From Streptomyces cinnamoneus (GTDB lineage: Bacteria; Actinomycetota; Actinomycetes; Streptomycetales; Streptomycetaceae), in assembly GCF_014650495.1 (NCBI RefSeq), contig NZ_BMVB01000036.1, forward strand, positions 1 to 42,490: a DNA stretch of 42,490 bases, given 5' to 3'. This document shows, piece by piece, positions 32,225-40,727 of this stretch. Position 1 is the first letter of the stretch. Each line of letters starts with the position of its first letter. The notes below the pieces were generated by a model. That model searched no databases and was not told where the DNA came from. It saw only the letters and a list, made by a program, of their open reading frames with translations. A program made the position numbers and the translations under genes.

Positions 32225-32540
32225 CTTTGATCTCGCACCCTGCGCCGAGCACGAAGAGTACCCACCGAACACACTGTCGTTTGAACATCTCCGCGCCCCC
32301 TGCCCCCGATGGACATTGCTCGCCGTCCATACGCGTGATACACAGAGTCACCCTAGGGCTCCCCACTGACAACGGGGCTTCGCCGCAGGTCAGAGCGGCA
32401 CCACCGCTCACTCATACGGGTTCCGACAAAAAATGCCGCCAAATCGACATGCGGGGGCGGCTTCGTCGGCGAAGATAGGTCCTGACCTTTGCCGTGCGGC
32501 AGGGGGGATACAACAACCCACAAGGGGCGGTGAGTTAGAA
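32225..32540. other. 316-base divergent spacer before the secretion-like cluster
   Basis: No gene seen. Contains the BldD-like site at 32338-32350, an AT-rich patch (GACAAAAAATGCCGCCAAAT, about 32426-32445) and a GATAGGT -10-like element near 32473-32479 that could start the rightward transcript. A ribosome site GGGGCGGTGAG precedes the ATG at 32541. Confidence 0.5.
32338..32350. promoter_or_regulatory. BldD-box-like sequence
   Basis: ATACACAGAGTCA fits the core ACnC(A/T)GnGT of the BldD pseudopalindrome, with one outer mismatch (first T is A). Located 191 bases before the first gene of the cluster. A match of this length is expected by chance about once or twice in 42 kb, so the call is tentative. 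Confidence 0.3.
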
Positions 32541-32849
32541 ATGTTTTTGGCTGCCGGCAAGGGCGACATCAACACCATCATTGGCGGAATCGCCCCGAAA
32601 TGGGGTCCGTTCGGCCAACTCGGCCAGGAAGCGCGCGTGATGATCGAGGTCATCATGGCAGCAGCGATCCTCCTGTGCCTCGCGATCGCCATCTGGGGCG
32701 CGGCGAAGCAGCGCATCGGCGCAACGGCGCTGCGCGACACCTTCAGTGCGGAGCAGGGCAAGGGCCTGATCGTCGCCGGTCTCACCGGTGTGTTCATCAT
32801 CGGCTCGCTCGGCACGCTGTTCACGATCGTCTACGGCATGGCCGTCTAG
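32541..32849 (+). CDS. Small two-TM protein (VirB2-like pilin position)
   Basis: 102 residues. Two hydrophobic segments: about 34-55 (MIEVIMAAAILLCLAIAIW) and 76-98 (LIVAGLTGVFIIGSLGTLF), with a short polar loop (QRIGATALRDTFSAEQGKG). No obvious cleavable signal. First gene of a six-gene rightward cluster with type IV secretion-like proteins, where small two-span proteins of this type sit in the VirB2/TrbC slot. Homology to pilins cannot be proven by eye. In S. coelicolor the corresponding cluster (SCO4126-SCO4131, cmd) affects sporulation and antibiotic production, as I recall. Confidence 0.8.
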   Translation: MFLAAGKGDINTIIGGIAPKWGPFGQLGQEARVMIEVIMAAAILLCLAIAIWGAAKQRIGATALRDTFSAEQGKGLIVAGLTGVFIIGSLGTLFTIVYGMAV

Positions 32850-33056
32850 CGCCGCCCCACGCGCCCCCTTTCCGCTCCCCTCTGCCCCTCCGCGCATCGC
32901 CCCGCGCAGACCCTCTCGTCCCCGAGTCCACCCGCACCGAGGCTGCCACCTGATGCCCCCTCACACCCCTTCGTCCACCCCCCGGATTCCCTTCACACCG
33001 CTACCGTCATATACGGGCGGCAAGCCAGCCACGACGTATGAGGGAGCAGGCGAGCG

Positions 33057-33911
33057 ATGAGTCTCGGCGACGACGACTACGGCAGTGGCGGCGGTCACCA
33101 CGTGACGCGCACCCGGCTCCCCGAGGGCGAGGTCGACCCGTACGCACCGCCCCGCCGGGGCGGCCGCGGGGGCCGTACGGGACGGCCGTCCCACCGCAAC
33201 CTGATGTCGGTGGTCGCCGTCGCGGTGCTGCTCATCGCCGCCATCGCCTTCGCCAACAGAGGCGGCGGCTCCGGCTCCGGCAGCGCGGACGGGGAGGCGG
33301 CGAAGGGCGGCCCCCGCAGCGAGGCGACGGCGCCGTCGGGCGTGAAGCCGGTGGACGGAAAGACCGGAGGCATCGCCTCCGGTTTCGCCCATTCGGAGCA
33401 GGGGGCGCAGTCGGCGGCGGCCAATTTCGCGGTGGCGTTGGGCGGGGACGGCATGTTCAGGGCGGACAGCCGTCACGCGATCGTCAACGCCGTTTATGCG
33501 CCGGACGTCGCCGCTGCCCGGCAGGGCGACCTCGACAAGGTCTACTCGGACCAGGAGTTCCTGAAGAAGATCGGCCTCGATGCCAATGGCAACGCCCCGA
33601 AGGGCATGACCTTCGTTTCCCGCACCAATCCCGCAGGCACGAGGGTCGTCAAGTACGCAGGCGATACGGCGAGCGTTGCCGTCTGGTACTCCTCGCTGTT
33701 CGGGATCGCCGGCGAGAGCTCCACCCACCCCGTCGCCGACAGCTGGTACACCAACACGTTCGACCTGAAGTGGACCGGTGACGACTGGAAGGTCACCGGT
33801 TTCACGCAGAAGGACGGTCCGACTCCGGTCGGCCGTGACCAGGTCGCTTCCTCGGCCAAGGAGATGTCGGACGCTGTGGAAGGGTTCGGAGGGTTCACCT
33901 ATGCCCGCTAG
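33057..33911 (+). CDS. Membrane-anchored VirB8/TcpC-like protein
   Basis: 284 residues from ATG with GGGAG upstream. A basic Gly/Arg-rich cytosolic N-terminus, one span near 50-66 (LMSVVAVAVLLIAAIAFA), a Gly/Ser linker, then an extracytoplasmic domain (residues 100-284) with ASGFAHSEQGAQSAAANFAVAL and VAVWYSSLFGIAG, the pattern of NTF2-like VirB8/TcpC folds. Such proteins scaffold the secretion channel. Overlaps the next gene by 11 bases. Confidence 0.78.
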   Translation: MSLGDDDYGSGGGHHVTRTRLPEGEVDPYAPPRRGGRGGRTGRPSHRNLMSVVAVAVLLIAAIAFANRGGGSGSGSADGEAAKGGPRSEATAPSGVKPVDGKTGGIASGFAHSEQGAQSAAANFAVALGGDGMFRADSRHAIVNAVYAPDVAAARQGDLDKVYSDQEFLKKIGLDANGNAPKGMTFVSRTNPAGTRVVKYAGDTASVAVWYSSLFGIAGESSTHPVADSWYTNTFDLKWTGDDWKVTGFTQKDGPTPVGRDQVASSAKEMSDAVEGFGGFTYAR

Positions 33912-35283
33912 TCGCCGCTTCTCCGTCGCAGCGGCACTGACAGCCGTTCAGGCAACAGCCGTCGTCCTGTCGGCGAGGGCCTTCGCTGCTCCGTCACCTC
34001 CGCCCAGCCCTGGGACAAGCGCCACCCCCACGCCCACCCCCGGCGGGAGTGCGGCCCCCACACCGACGCCGTCACCCTCGGCCAGCGCCGGAACGGGCAA
34101 CGACCCGTGTGATCTCATCCGCGGCCCCGCCAAGGAATACTGCCAAGGCCACAAAGGCGGCGGAGCCGGCAACAACGCCCCTCCCACCGACTCCCAATCC
34201 GCCCTGGACCCTCTCGCCTCCCTCGCCAAGGGCTGTGCCGAAGCCGCCTCCTGGATCATCAACAAGCTCTCCGACGCCATCCACTCCACCGGCGCCGTCG
34301 ACTTCACCAACGCCCCCTTCCTCCGTCAGTACGCCGTCGTCTTCGCCGCCTCCACCATCCTCACGCTCGTCCTGTGGCTGCTGGCCGTGGCCAAGCGGGC
34401 CGTGCGGGGGGTGCCGGTGACGGAGGCGGTCAGTGAAGCCGTCGGGTTCCTGTGGCTCACCGTGCTGGCGTCCGCCTTCACGCCGCTCGTCCTCTACACC
34501 GTCGTCTCGGCGACCGACGCGGTCACCGACGTCATCGCCAGCGGTTCGGGGGCGAACAACGACAAGTTCTTCGCCGGCTTCTCCGACGCGCTCAAGAAGG
34601 GCAACGGCATCGGCGGCGGTCCGATCATGCTGATCGTCGTATCGCTCGTGTCCGTCCTCGCCGCCGGCGTCCTCTGGCTGGAACTGGTGATCCGGGCCGC
34701 CCTGCTCTACGTGGGGGCGCTCCTCGGCACCGCCGTGTACTCCGGGCTGGTCGACAAAGACATGTGGGGACACGTCCGCCGCTGGGCCGGCATCATGATC
34801 GCGGTCATTCTGGTCAAGCCCGTCATCATGATCGTGCTGGGCCTCGCCGGGGCGCTGTCCGCGGGCGACGGGCCGACCGCCTTCTCCGCCGTCGTCTCCG
34901 GGCTCGCGATCATCATTCTCGCCATCTTCGCCAGTGCGATGATCTACCGCTTCGTCCCCGGCTTCGGCGACGAGATCGTCAAGAGTCGCAACGCCTCCAA
35001 CGACGCGGCGTCCCGCCAGGCGGCCGCCGTGATCTCCTCGCCCGCCGCCCTGGTCAAGCAGGGCATCACCACCCACAGCGCCCGTGGCAACGGCAACGGC
35101 TCCGCCCAGCAGGCCCGTCCCGCCCACCCGGTCTCCGGCGGTGTCGCCGCCCACAGTGCCCGGCCCGCCGCACCGAGCGGTGGCCCGGGCGGCAACGGAA
35201 GCGCTCCCTCCGCAGCCCCCGCGCCCGCGTCGCGTGCGCAGAACGACAGCAAGAGCAATACATCCGGAGGTGAGCGGAGTTGA
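33901..35283 (+). CDS. Polytopic membrane protein, TrbL/VirB6-like
   Basis: 460 residues from ATG inside the end of the previous gene. Signal peptide (residues 1-29, ending AFA), a Pro/Thr/Ser-rich stalk, two cysteines (DPCDLIRGPAKEYCQ), then about six membrane segments between residues 140 and 355 (YAVVFAASTILTLVLWLL, IMLIVVSLVSVLAAGVLWL, GIMIAVILVKPVIMIVLG). A Gly/Ser/Ala-rich cytosolic tail follows. TrbL/VirB6-type proteins line the inner-membrane channel of type IV systems. The stop overlaps the next start (TTG within GTTGA). Confidence 0.8.
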   Translation: MPASRRFSVAAALTAVQATAVVLSARAFAAPSPPPSPGTSATPTPTPGGSAAPTPTPSPSASAGTGNDPCDLIRGPAKEYCQGHKGGGAGNNAPPTDSQSALDPLASLAKGCAEAASWIINKLSDAIHSTGAVDFTNAPFLRQYAVVFAASTILTLVLWLLAVAKRAVRGVPVTEAVSEAVGFLWLTVLASAFTPLVLYTVVSATDAVTDVIASGSGANNDKFFAGFSDALKKGNGIGGGPIMLIVVSLVSVLAAGVLWLELVIRAALLYVGALLGTAVYSGLVDKDMWGHVRRWAGIMIAVILVKPVIMIVLGLAGALSAGDGPTAFSAVVSGLAIIILAIFASAMIYRFVPGFGDEIVKSRNASNDAASRQAAAVISSPAALVKQGITTHSARGNGNGSAQQARPAHPVSGGVAAHSARPAAPSGGPGGNGSAPSAAPAPASRAQNDSKSNTSGGERS

Positions 35284-36839
35284 CGGTCCCGGCCCAGTCC
35301 CAGCCGATCGCGGCCCGCCGTACGTATCTGATCGGCCGCGCGCGCCCCAACGCGGTCGTGGGCAAGAACCGGGAGAGCGGCGAGATCGCGCTGATCATCG
35401 CGGGCGCGTTCCTGGGCATGATGTGCGGGTTGCTGATCCCCTTCCTCCCGCTGCGGATCCTCGCCCTCACCGGCTTCCCGGCGCTGTCGCTGGCCGCCGT
35501 CTACGTCCCGTACAAGGGCCGCACGTTCTACAAGTGGTTTGAAATCAACCGCTCGTACAAACGGACGCTGCGCCGCGGCACCACGTACCGCTCCGGCACG
35601 ATGGAGGCGGGCACGCAGCTGGACGGCCGCGAGGTGGAGGTCGGCCCGCCGCCCGGGATCGGGCGGATCAACTGGTTGTCCGCGCCCTTCGGGCCGGACG
35701 AGATCGCCGTGCTGCTCCACGCCGACCGCCGCACCGTCACCGCCGCCATCGAGATCGAGGGCCCCGGCGTCGGGCTGCGCGACTCGGAGGACCAGGAGGC
35801 GCTGGTCGAGCGCTTCGGCACGCTCCTGAAGCACGTGGCCAACGGCGACGGCTACGTCACCCGCATCCAGATGCTGGCCCGCACGCTCCCCGCCGACCCC
35901 GACGCGCACGCCAAGGACGTCGAGCGGCGCGGCGACGCACGGTCGCCGGACTGGCTCAAGGACTCCTACGACCAGCTGCAGTCGATGGTCTCCACGTCCT
36001 CCGAGCAGCACCGCGCCTACCTGGTCGCCTGCATGCACTACGGTCGTGAGCTGGCCGCCGAGGCGCAGGCCATCGCCCGCGCCTCCCGGCACGAGCGCGG
36101 CAAGCGCACGCTGGACCGCGACGCGGGCCTGGCCGTGGTCATGGCGCGCGAGCTGACGGACATCTGCGCGCGGCTCGCCGAGGCCGACATCCGGGTCCGT
36201 CAGCCGCTCGGGCAGGGCCGGCTGGCGTCGCTCGTGCACTCCATGTACGACCCCGACCACCCGATCGACCACATCCAGGCGATGACGAAGCGCAACGCCT
36301 GGCCGGCCGAGCTGGACGCCATGGAGCCCACCTATCTCCAGGCGAAGACGCGCGAGTCGTCCACCCGCGCGCCCTGGTGCCACTCCACCGCGTGGGTGAA
36401 GGAGTGGCCGATGACGCCGGTGGGCGTCAACTTCCTCGCCCCCCTGCTCGTCCACACCCCCGATGTGATCCGCACGGTCGCGGTCTGCATGGACCTGGAG
36501 CCGACCGACGTGGCCATCGAGCGGATGCTGACGGAGAAGACGAACGACGACGCGGACGCCTCCCGCGCCGCCAAGATGAACCGCGTCGTCGACCCCCGCG
36601 ACGTGGCCCACCACTCACGCGTCGACCAGCGCGGCGAGGACCTCGCCAGCGGCGCGGCGGGCGTCAACCTCGTCGGCTACATCACCGTCTCCTCGCGCTC
36701 CCCCGAAGCGCTGGCGCGCGACAAGCGGACCATAAGAGCGTCTGCCGGAAAGAGCTACCTCAAGCTCGAGTGGTGCGACCGCGAGCACCACCGGGCGTTC
36801 GTCAACACGCTGCCGTTCGCGACCGGCATCCGACGATAG
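35280..36839 (+). CDS. SCO6880/PrgI-type protein of type IV-like system
   Basis: 519 residues from TTG with GGAGGTGA 9-10 bases upstream; overlaps the previous stop by 4 bases. Two membrane segments near the N-terminus (residues 37-80: IALIIAGAFLGMMCGLLIPF, LALTGFPALSLAAVYV), as in PrgI-like proteins. The rest is a cytosolic domain like the N-terminal part of VirB4 (LLHADRRTVTAAIEIEGPGV, THIQAMTKRNAWPAEL region). No Walker A motif. The ATPase domain is encoded by the next gene, so VirB4 is split into two polypeptides, as in other SCO6880-type loci. Confidence 0.85.
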   Translation: MTVPAQSQPIAARRTYLIGRARPNAVVGKNRESGEIALIIAGAFLGMMCGLLIPFLPLRILALTGFPALSLAAVYVPYKGRTFYKWFEINRSYKRTLRRGTTYRSGTMEAGTQLDGREVEVGPPPGIGRINWLSAPFGPDEIAVLLHADRRTVTAAIEIEGPGVGLRDSEDQEALVERFGTLLKHVANGDGYVTRIQMLARTLPADPDAHAKDVERRGDARSPDWLKDSYDQLQSMVSTSSEQHRAYLVACMHYGRELAAEAQAIARASRHERGKRTLDRDAGLAVVMARELTDICARLAEADIRVRQPLGQGRLASLVHSMYDPDHPIDHIQAMTKRNAWPAELDAMEPTYLQAKTRESSTRAPWCHSTAWVKEWPMTPVGVNFLAPLLVHTPDVIRTVAVCMDLEPTDVAIERMLTEKTNDDADASRAAKMNRVVDPRDVAHHSRVDQRGEDLASGAAGVNLVGYITVSSRSPEALARDKRTIRASAGKSYLKLEWCDREHHRAFVNTLPFATGIRR

Positions 36840-36850
36840 GGGCAAACGCC

Positions 36851-38281
36851 GTGCTCGATCCGCTCTCCGCCGTCACCGACGCCTTCACCAGTTTCCTCTT
36901 CGGAAAGGTCGAAACCACCCGTCTGCCCGTCCGGACCTCGACCGGGCAGGCGCAGGCCGTCTACCTCCCCACCGCGGCCCCCGGCCTCGGCGACTCGGGC
37001 GTGATCATCGGGCGTGAGGTCTACTCCGGCAAGGGCTACATCTACGACCCGTTCCAGCTCTACGGCCAGCAGCTGCCCGCCCCGCACTGGCTCGTCCTCG
37101 GCGAGTCCGGCAACGGCAAGTCGGCGCTGGAGAAGACGTACGTCCTGCGGCAGCTGCGCTTCCGCGACCGTCAGGTCGTCGTCCTGGACGCCCAGGGCGA
37201 GGACGGCGTCGGCGAGTGGAACCTGATCGCCCAGCAGCTGGGCATAACCCCCATCCGGCTGGACCCGACGGCCGCCCTGAACGGCGGCATCCGGCTCAAC
37301 CCGCTCGACCCGGCCATCACCACCACCGGGCAGCTCGCCCTCCTCCGCACGATCATCGAGGTCGCCACCGGCCGCGGCCTCGACGAGCGGGCCGGCTTCG
37401 CCCTCAAGGTCGCGCACGCGTACGTCAACGACACGATCCTCGACCGCCAGCCCGTCCTGACGGACATCGTCGAGCAGCTGCGGCACCCGGAGGCGGAGTC
37501 CGCCGAGTCGATGAACGTCGACATAGACGACGTACGGGCCTGGGGCCTGGACGTGGCGCTCGTGCTGGACCGCCTGGTCGACGGTGACCTGCGCGGCATG
37601 TTCGACGGGCCGACGACGGCCGGCATCGACCTCGACGCCCCGCTGATCGTCTTCGACCTCTCCCACATCGACCGCAACTCCATCGCCATGCCCATCCTGA
37701 TGGCGATCGTGGGCGTCTGGCTGGAACACACCTGGATCAGGCCGGACCGCAAGAAGCGCATCTTCCTGGTCGAGGAAGCCTGGCACATCATCAATTCGCC
37801 GTTCGTGGCGCAGCTCTTCCAGCGCCTGCTCAAGTTCGGCCGACGGCTGGGCCTGTCGTTCGTGGCGGTGGTGCACCACCTCTCGGACGTCGTCGACGGC
37901 GCCGCCGCGAAGGAGGCCGCGGCCATCCTGAAGATGGCCTCGACCCGCACCATCTACGCCCAGAAGGCCGACGAGGCCCGCGCCACCGGCCGCGTCCTGG
38001 GGCTGCCGCGCTGGGCGGTCGAGATCATCCCGACGCTCACGCCGGGCATCGCCGTGTGGGACGTCAACGGCAACGTCCAAGTCGTCAAACACCTGATCAC
38101 CGACGCCGAACGGCCGCTGGTCTACACCGACCGGGCCATGACCGAGGACGGCGCCTTCGCCCGCGAGGCGTCCGCGGAGGCGGCCGCTGCGGAACGGGCG
38201 GCCGCCGCGCGGAACGCCGACTACGCCGACGCGCCCTACGGATCGCCGGCCGCGCCACCGTCCGAGTCCACGGTGGCGTGA
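36851..38281 (+). CDS. VirB4-like ATPase
   Basis: 476 residues from GTG; the frame is open upstream inside the previous gene, but the start after its stop fits spacing. Walker A GESGNGKSALEK (about residues 85-96), then VVVLDAQGEDGVG; Walker B KRIFLVEEAWHI (near 300); FGRRLGLSFVAVVHHLSDV follows. This is the AAA+-type C-domain of VirB4/TraC energising type IV secretion. In S. coelicolor, loss of the corresponding ATP/GTP-binding gene is reported to disturb sporulation, as I recall. C-terminus Ala-rich. Followed after 1 base by the TraG-like gene. Confidence 0.88.
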   Translation: MLDPLSAVTDAFTSFLFGKVETTRLPVRTSTGQAQAVYLPTAAPGLGDSGVIIGREVYSGKGYIYDPFQLYGQQLPAPHWLVLGESGNGKSALEKTYVLRQLRFRDRQVVVLDAQGEDGVGEWNLIAQQLGITPIRLDPTAALNGGIRLNPLDPAITTTGQLALLRTIIEVATGRGLDERAGFALKVAHAYVNDTILDRQPVLTDIVEQLRHPEAESAESMNVDIDDVRAWGLDVALVLDRLVDGDLRGMFDGPTTAGIDLDAPLIVFDLSHIDRNSIAMPILMAIVGVWLEHTWIRPDRKKRIFLVEEAWHIINSPFVAQLFQRLLKFGRRLGLSFVAVVHHLSDVVDGAAAKEAAAILKMASTRTIYAQKADEARATGRVLGLPRWAVEIIPTLTPGIAVWDVNGNVQVVKHLITDAERPLVYTDRAMTEDGAFAREASAEAAAAERAAAARNADYADAPYGSPAAPPSESTVA

Positions 38282-38282
38282 C

Positions 38283-40139
38283 GTGACGCCCATACGGGAC
38301 CGGGAACCCGCCCCGGAACGTGGAATTCCGGATGGGCTGCTGCTCACCGTCATCGCCTTCCTGCTCGGCCTGACGCTGCTCGTCTGGACGGCCACCGGCC
38401 TCTCCGCCCTGTTCGCCCACGGCGCGTGGCCGGAGGGCGTGTCGCTCGCCCGTACGCCCCAGGCCCTGCGGCACCTCATGACCCAGCCCCGCGACCTCCC
38501 GGCCGCCTGGCCGGAGACGCCCGTGAACGCGCTCTCGGGGTACGGGCTGTTCTGGGGAATCCTCATCAGCGAGGTGCTGGTGGCCGTGGTGCTGGCGACG
38601 TTCGCGATCGGCACGGTGGCCCGCTGGCGCGCGGTACGCGCACGGCAGCGCACCCAATCCGCGACGGCCGCGGCAGCGGCAGCGGCCACGGCCAGTGGCG
38701 CGGTGAGTGGCGCGGTGAGTGGGGTGGCGAGTGAGGCGGCAGGCGCGGCGACCGGCGCGCAGCCGGTGGCGGTGACGTCTCCCGGGACGGCAGCGCCGGC
38801 ACCGGCCCCGATCCCCGCCCAGTCCCCACCCCAGGCGCAGGCCCAGACGCAGACGCAGGCCCAGACGCAGGCCCAGACGCAGACGCAGGCCCAGACGCAG
38901 GCGCAGGTGCAGGCCCAAGCCCAGGCGCAAGTGCAGGCCCAAGCCCAGGCGCAGGCCCAGGCCCAGGCGCAGGCGCAGGCCCAAGCCCAGGCGCAGGCCC
39001 AGACGCAGGCCCAAGCCCAGCCACAGCCACAGCCACAGCCCCAGGCCGCGGCACTGCCCCAGCCGGGGGCGTCCGCCCCGCCCCAGCCCCCGCCCCCGGG
39101 GCTGCCCCAGCCGCTCGCTCAGGCGCCCGCTGTACCCCTTGCACCCGCCCCCACCGCGCCCCTGCCCACCGTCGCCGCCTCGGCCACGCCCGTGCCACCG
39201 GCTGCTCCCGCCCCCACGCGACAGCGCCTCGTCTACACCACCGACCGCCGCGACACCGCCACCCGTGCGGTCCTCGACGCCTCCGGGCCCGTTCTCGTCG
39301 TCACCAGCGACCCCGGACTCTGGGCCGGCACGAAGGCCGCCCGCGCCAAGCTGGGGCCGGTGCTCGTCTTCGACCCCGCCCATCTCCTCGACACCCCCGA
39401 CCGCCTCCGCTGGAACCCCACCAGCGGCTGCGAGTCCCGCGGGACGGCCGCCGCCCGCGCCACCGCCCTGCTCGCGCCCGTACGCCCGCCCAGCGCCCTC
39501 GACTCGGCCACCGCCGACACGGCCGAGACCCTGCTGCGCTGCTGGCTGCACGCCGCCGCCGTGGACGGCCGTCCCTTCCGCCAGGTCCACCGGTGGGCGC
39601 AGGGGACGTCGGCGCACGAGCCCGTTCGCATCCTCCGCACCCACCCCCGGGCCACCGGCGGTACGGCCGGCGAGTTGGAGTCGGCGCTCACCGGGCACCC
39701 CGAGCGGCGCGACATGGCCCAGGCGTTGACGGCCCGTGCCCTCAGCGCCCTCACGTCGGTCCACATCCGCGACGCCTGTAATCCCAATCGAGCCAATTCG
39801 CCGTCGTGGGAATCATTCATCGCCGAAGGGGGAACGCTGTACGTGGTGGGTGAGGCGATTGAGGATCCCCGCACCCGCCCTGGTGCGATGCCCCTGCTGA
39901 CCGCACTTGCCTCAAGCGTGGTCGAGCACGGCCGCCGCATGGCCGAACGGTCATCCTCCGGCCGGCTCGACCCACCACTCGCCCTCGTCCTCGACGACGT
40001 GGCGGCGGTGGCCCCGCTGCCCGCCCTCCCGGAACTGCTGGAGGGCGGGGAAGCCCAGGGCCTGCCCACGCTCGCTCTGATGCGCTCCGAGGAGCAGGCC
40101 CGCGCCCGCTGGCCCCGCCGGCCCCTGCCGGCCGGCTAG
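38283..40139 (+). CDS. TraG/VirD4-like membrane protein lacking Walker A, with (X-Gln)n tract
   Basis: 618 residues from GTG. Two membrane spans (residues 18-45 and 84-110), an Ala/Gly/Ser segment, then residues 184-254 as alternating X-Gln (Ala, Thr, Val or Pro), then a Pro-rich stretch. From residue 315 the protein resembles coupling proteins: GPVLVVTSDPGLWAGTKAAR, GPVLVFDPAHLLD, RWNPTSGC, LALVLDDVAAV and LPTLALMRSEEQARARW. The usual Walker A segment just before the VVTS strand is missing, replaced by RLVYTTDRRDTATRAVLDAS, while the Walker B-like LVLDDVA remains. So probably no ATP hydrolysis, suggesting a structural role. Last gene of the cluster. Confidence 0.8.
   Translation: MTPIRDREPAPERGIPDGLLLTVIAFLLGLTLLVWTATGLSALFAHGAWPEGVSLARTPQALRHLMTQPRDLPAAWPETPVNALSGYGLFWGILISEVLVAVVLATFAIGTVARWRAVRARQRTQSATAAAAAAATASGAVSGAVSGVASEAAGAATGAQPVAVTSPGTAAPAPAPIPAQSPPQAQAQTQTQAQTQAQTQTQAQTQAQVQAQAQAQVQAQAQAQAQAQAQAQAQAQAQAQTQAQAQPQPQPQPQAAALPQPGASAPPQPPPPGLPQPLAQAPAVPLAPAPTAPLPTVAASATPVPPAAPAPTRQRLVYTTDRRDTATRAVLDASGPVLVVTSDPGLWAGTKAARAKLGPVLVFDPAHLLDTPDRLRWNPTSGCESRGTAAARATALLAPVRPPSALDSATADTAETLLRCWLHAAAVDGRPFRQVHRWAQGTSAHEPVRILRTHPRATGGTAGELESALTGHPERRDMAQALTARALSALTSVHIRDACNPNRANSPSWESFIAEGGTLYVVGEAIEDPRTRPGAMPLLTALASSVVEHGRRMAERSSSGRLDPPLALVLDDVAAVAPLPALPELLEGGEAQGLPTLALMRSEEQARARWPRRPLPAG
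38832..39044 (+). repeat. In-frame hexanucleotide repeat encoding (X-Gln)n
   Basis: 213 bases (71 codons) of CAG alternating with GCC, GCG, ACG, GTG or CCA, that is CAGGCC/CAGGCG/CAGACG-type hexamers. Codes for about 35 X-Gln dipeptides. Purely in-frame, so length change by slippage in steps of 6 keeps the protein intact. Confidence 0.95.
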
Positions 40140-40235
40140 CACCCCCGGCCCGGCCTTGCTCCTGCTCTTGCCTCAGCGCCGAAGACCCCATGCGGAAGTT
40201 TGGATTCCGAGCACGCTATTTTGTGGGGAAATCAC

Positions 40236-40727
40236 ATGGAATCGCGGCAGAAAGGCTCGGAACGCGGAATGGGCAACGTCAGCGACAGCCACACCCGTGC
40301 GGTCGTACAGGAGTTCCTGACCCGCTTCGCGGAGGGGGTTCCGGACCGTATCGCCGCGCTGTTCGCCGAGCAGGTCGACTGGCTGATCGCAGGCGGCGCG
40401 GTCGTACCGTGGCTCCGGCCGCGTTCCACGCGCGCCGACGTGGCCGGGCACTTCCGCGAACTGGCCGAAGGAATGGTCCCCGTGGACGGCGGCCCCACGG
40501 TCGACGCAGTTGTGGTGGACGGCGCCGAAGCCATGCTGACGGGCCACGTCAGCGGCGTCGTACGCACCACCGGCAAGACCTTCCGGTCGCCCTTCGCGAT
40601 GCGGCTGACGGTCGAGGACGGGCTGATCACGCGCTTCTGCCTCTACGAGGACAGCCTCACGATCGCCGACGCCTGCACCCCGCAGTCCCAACCCCAGCTC
40701 CAGCTCCAGCTCCAGCTCCAGCCTTAG
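40236..40727 (+). CDS. SnoaL/NTF2-like protein with (Gln-Leu)n tail
   Basis: 163 residues from the ATG preceded by GGGGAA; an ATG at 40269 (MGNVSDSHTRAVVQEF) is the alternative. Cone-shaped alpha+beta fold of the SnoaL/ketosteroid-isomerase type: VVQEFLTRFAEGVPDRIAAL, VDWLIAGGAVVPWLRPRST, DVAGHFRELA, MRLTVEDGLITRFCLYEDS. Ligand or reaction unknown; many members are not enzymes. The C-terminus ends in Q-P-Q-(LQ)4-P from a hexanucleotide repeat. Tail-to-tail overlap of 4 bases with the XRE gene. Confidence 0.82.
   Translation: MESRQKGSERGMGNVSDSHTRAVVQEFLTRFAEGVPDRIAALFAEQVDWLIAGGAVVPWLRPRSTRADVAGHFRELAEGMVPVDGGPTVDAVVVDGAEAMLTGHVSGVVRTTGKTFRSPFAMRLTVEDGLITRFCLYEDSLTIADACTPQSQPQLQLQLQLQP
40695..40721 (+). 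repeat. CAGCTC hexanucleotide repeat (about 4.5 units)
   Basis: CAGCTC repeated in frame, encoding Gln-Leu dipeptides at the very end of the SnoaL-like protein. A second Gln-codon hexamer tract besides that in the TraG-like gene 1.6 kb away. Confidence 0.9.

Noticed and set aside
32541..40139. Integrated conjugative element
   Set aside because: No integrase, relaxase, replication gene or att repeats in view; base composition is like the core genome and the cluster seems conserved chromosomal in streptomycetes.
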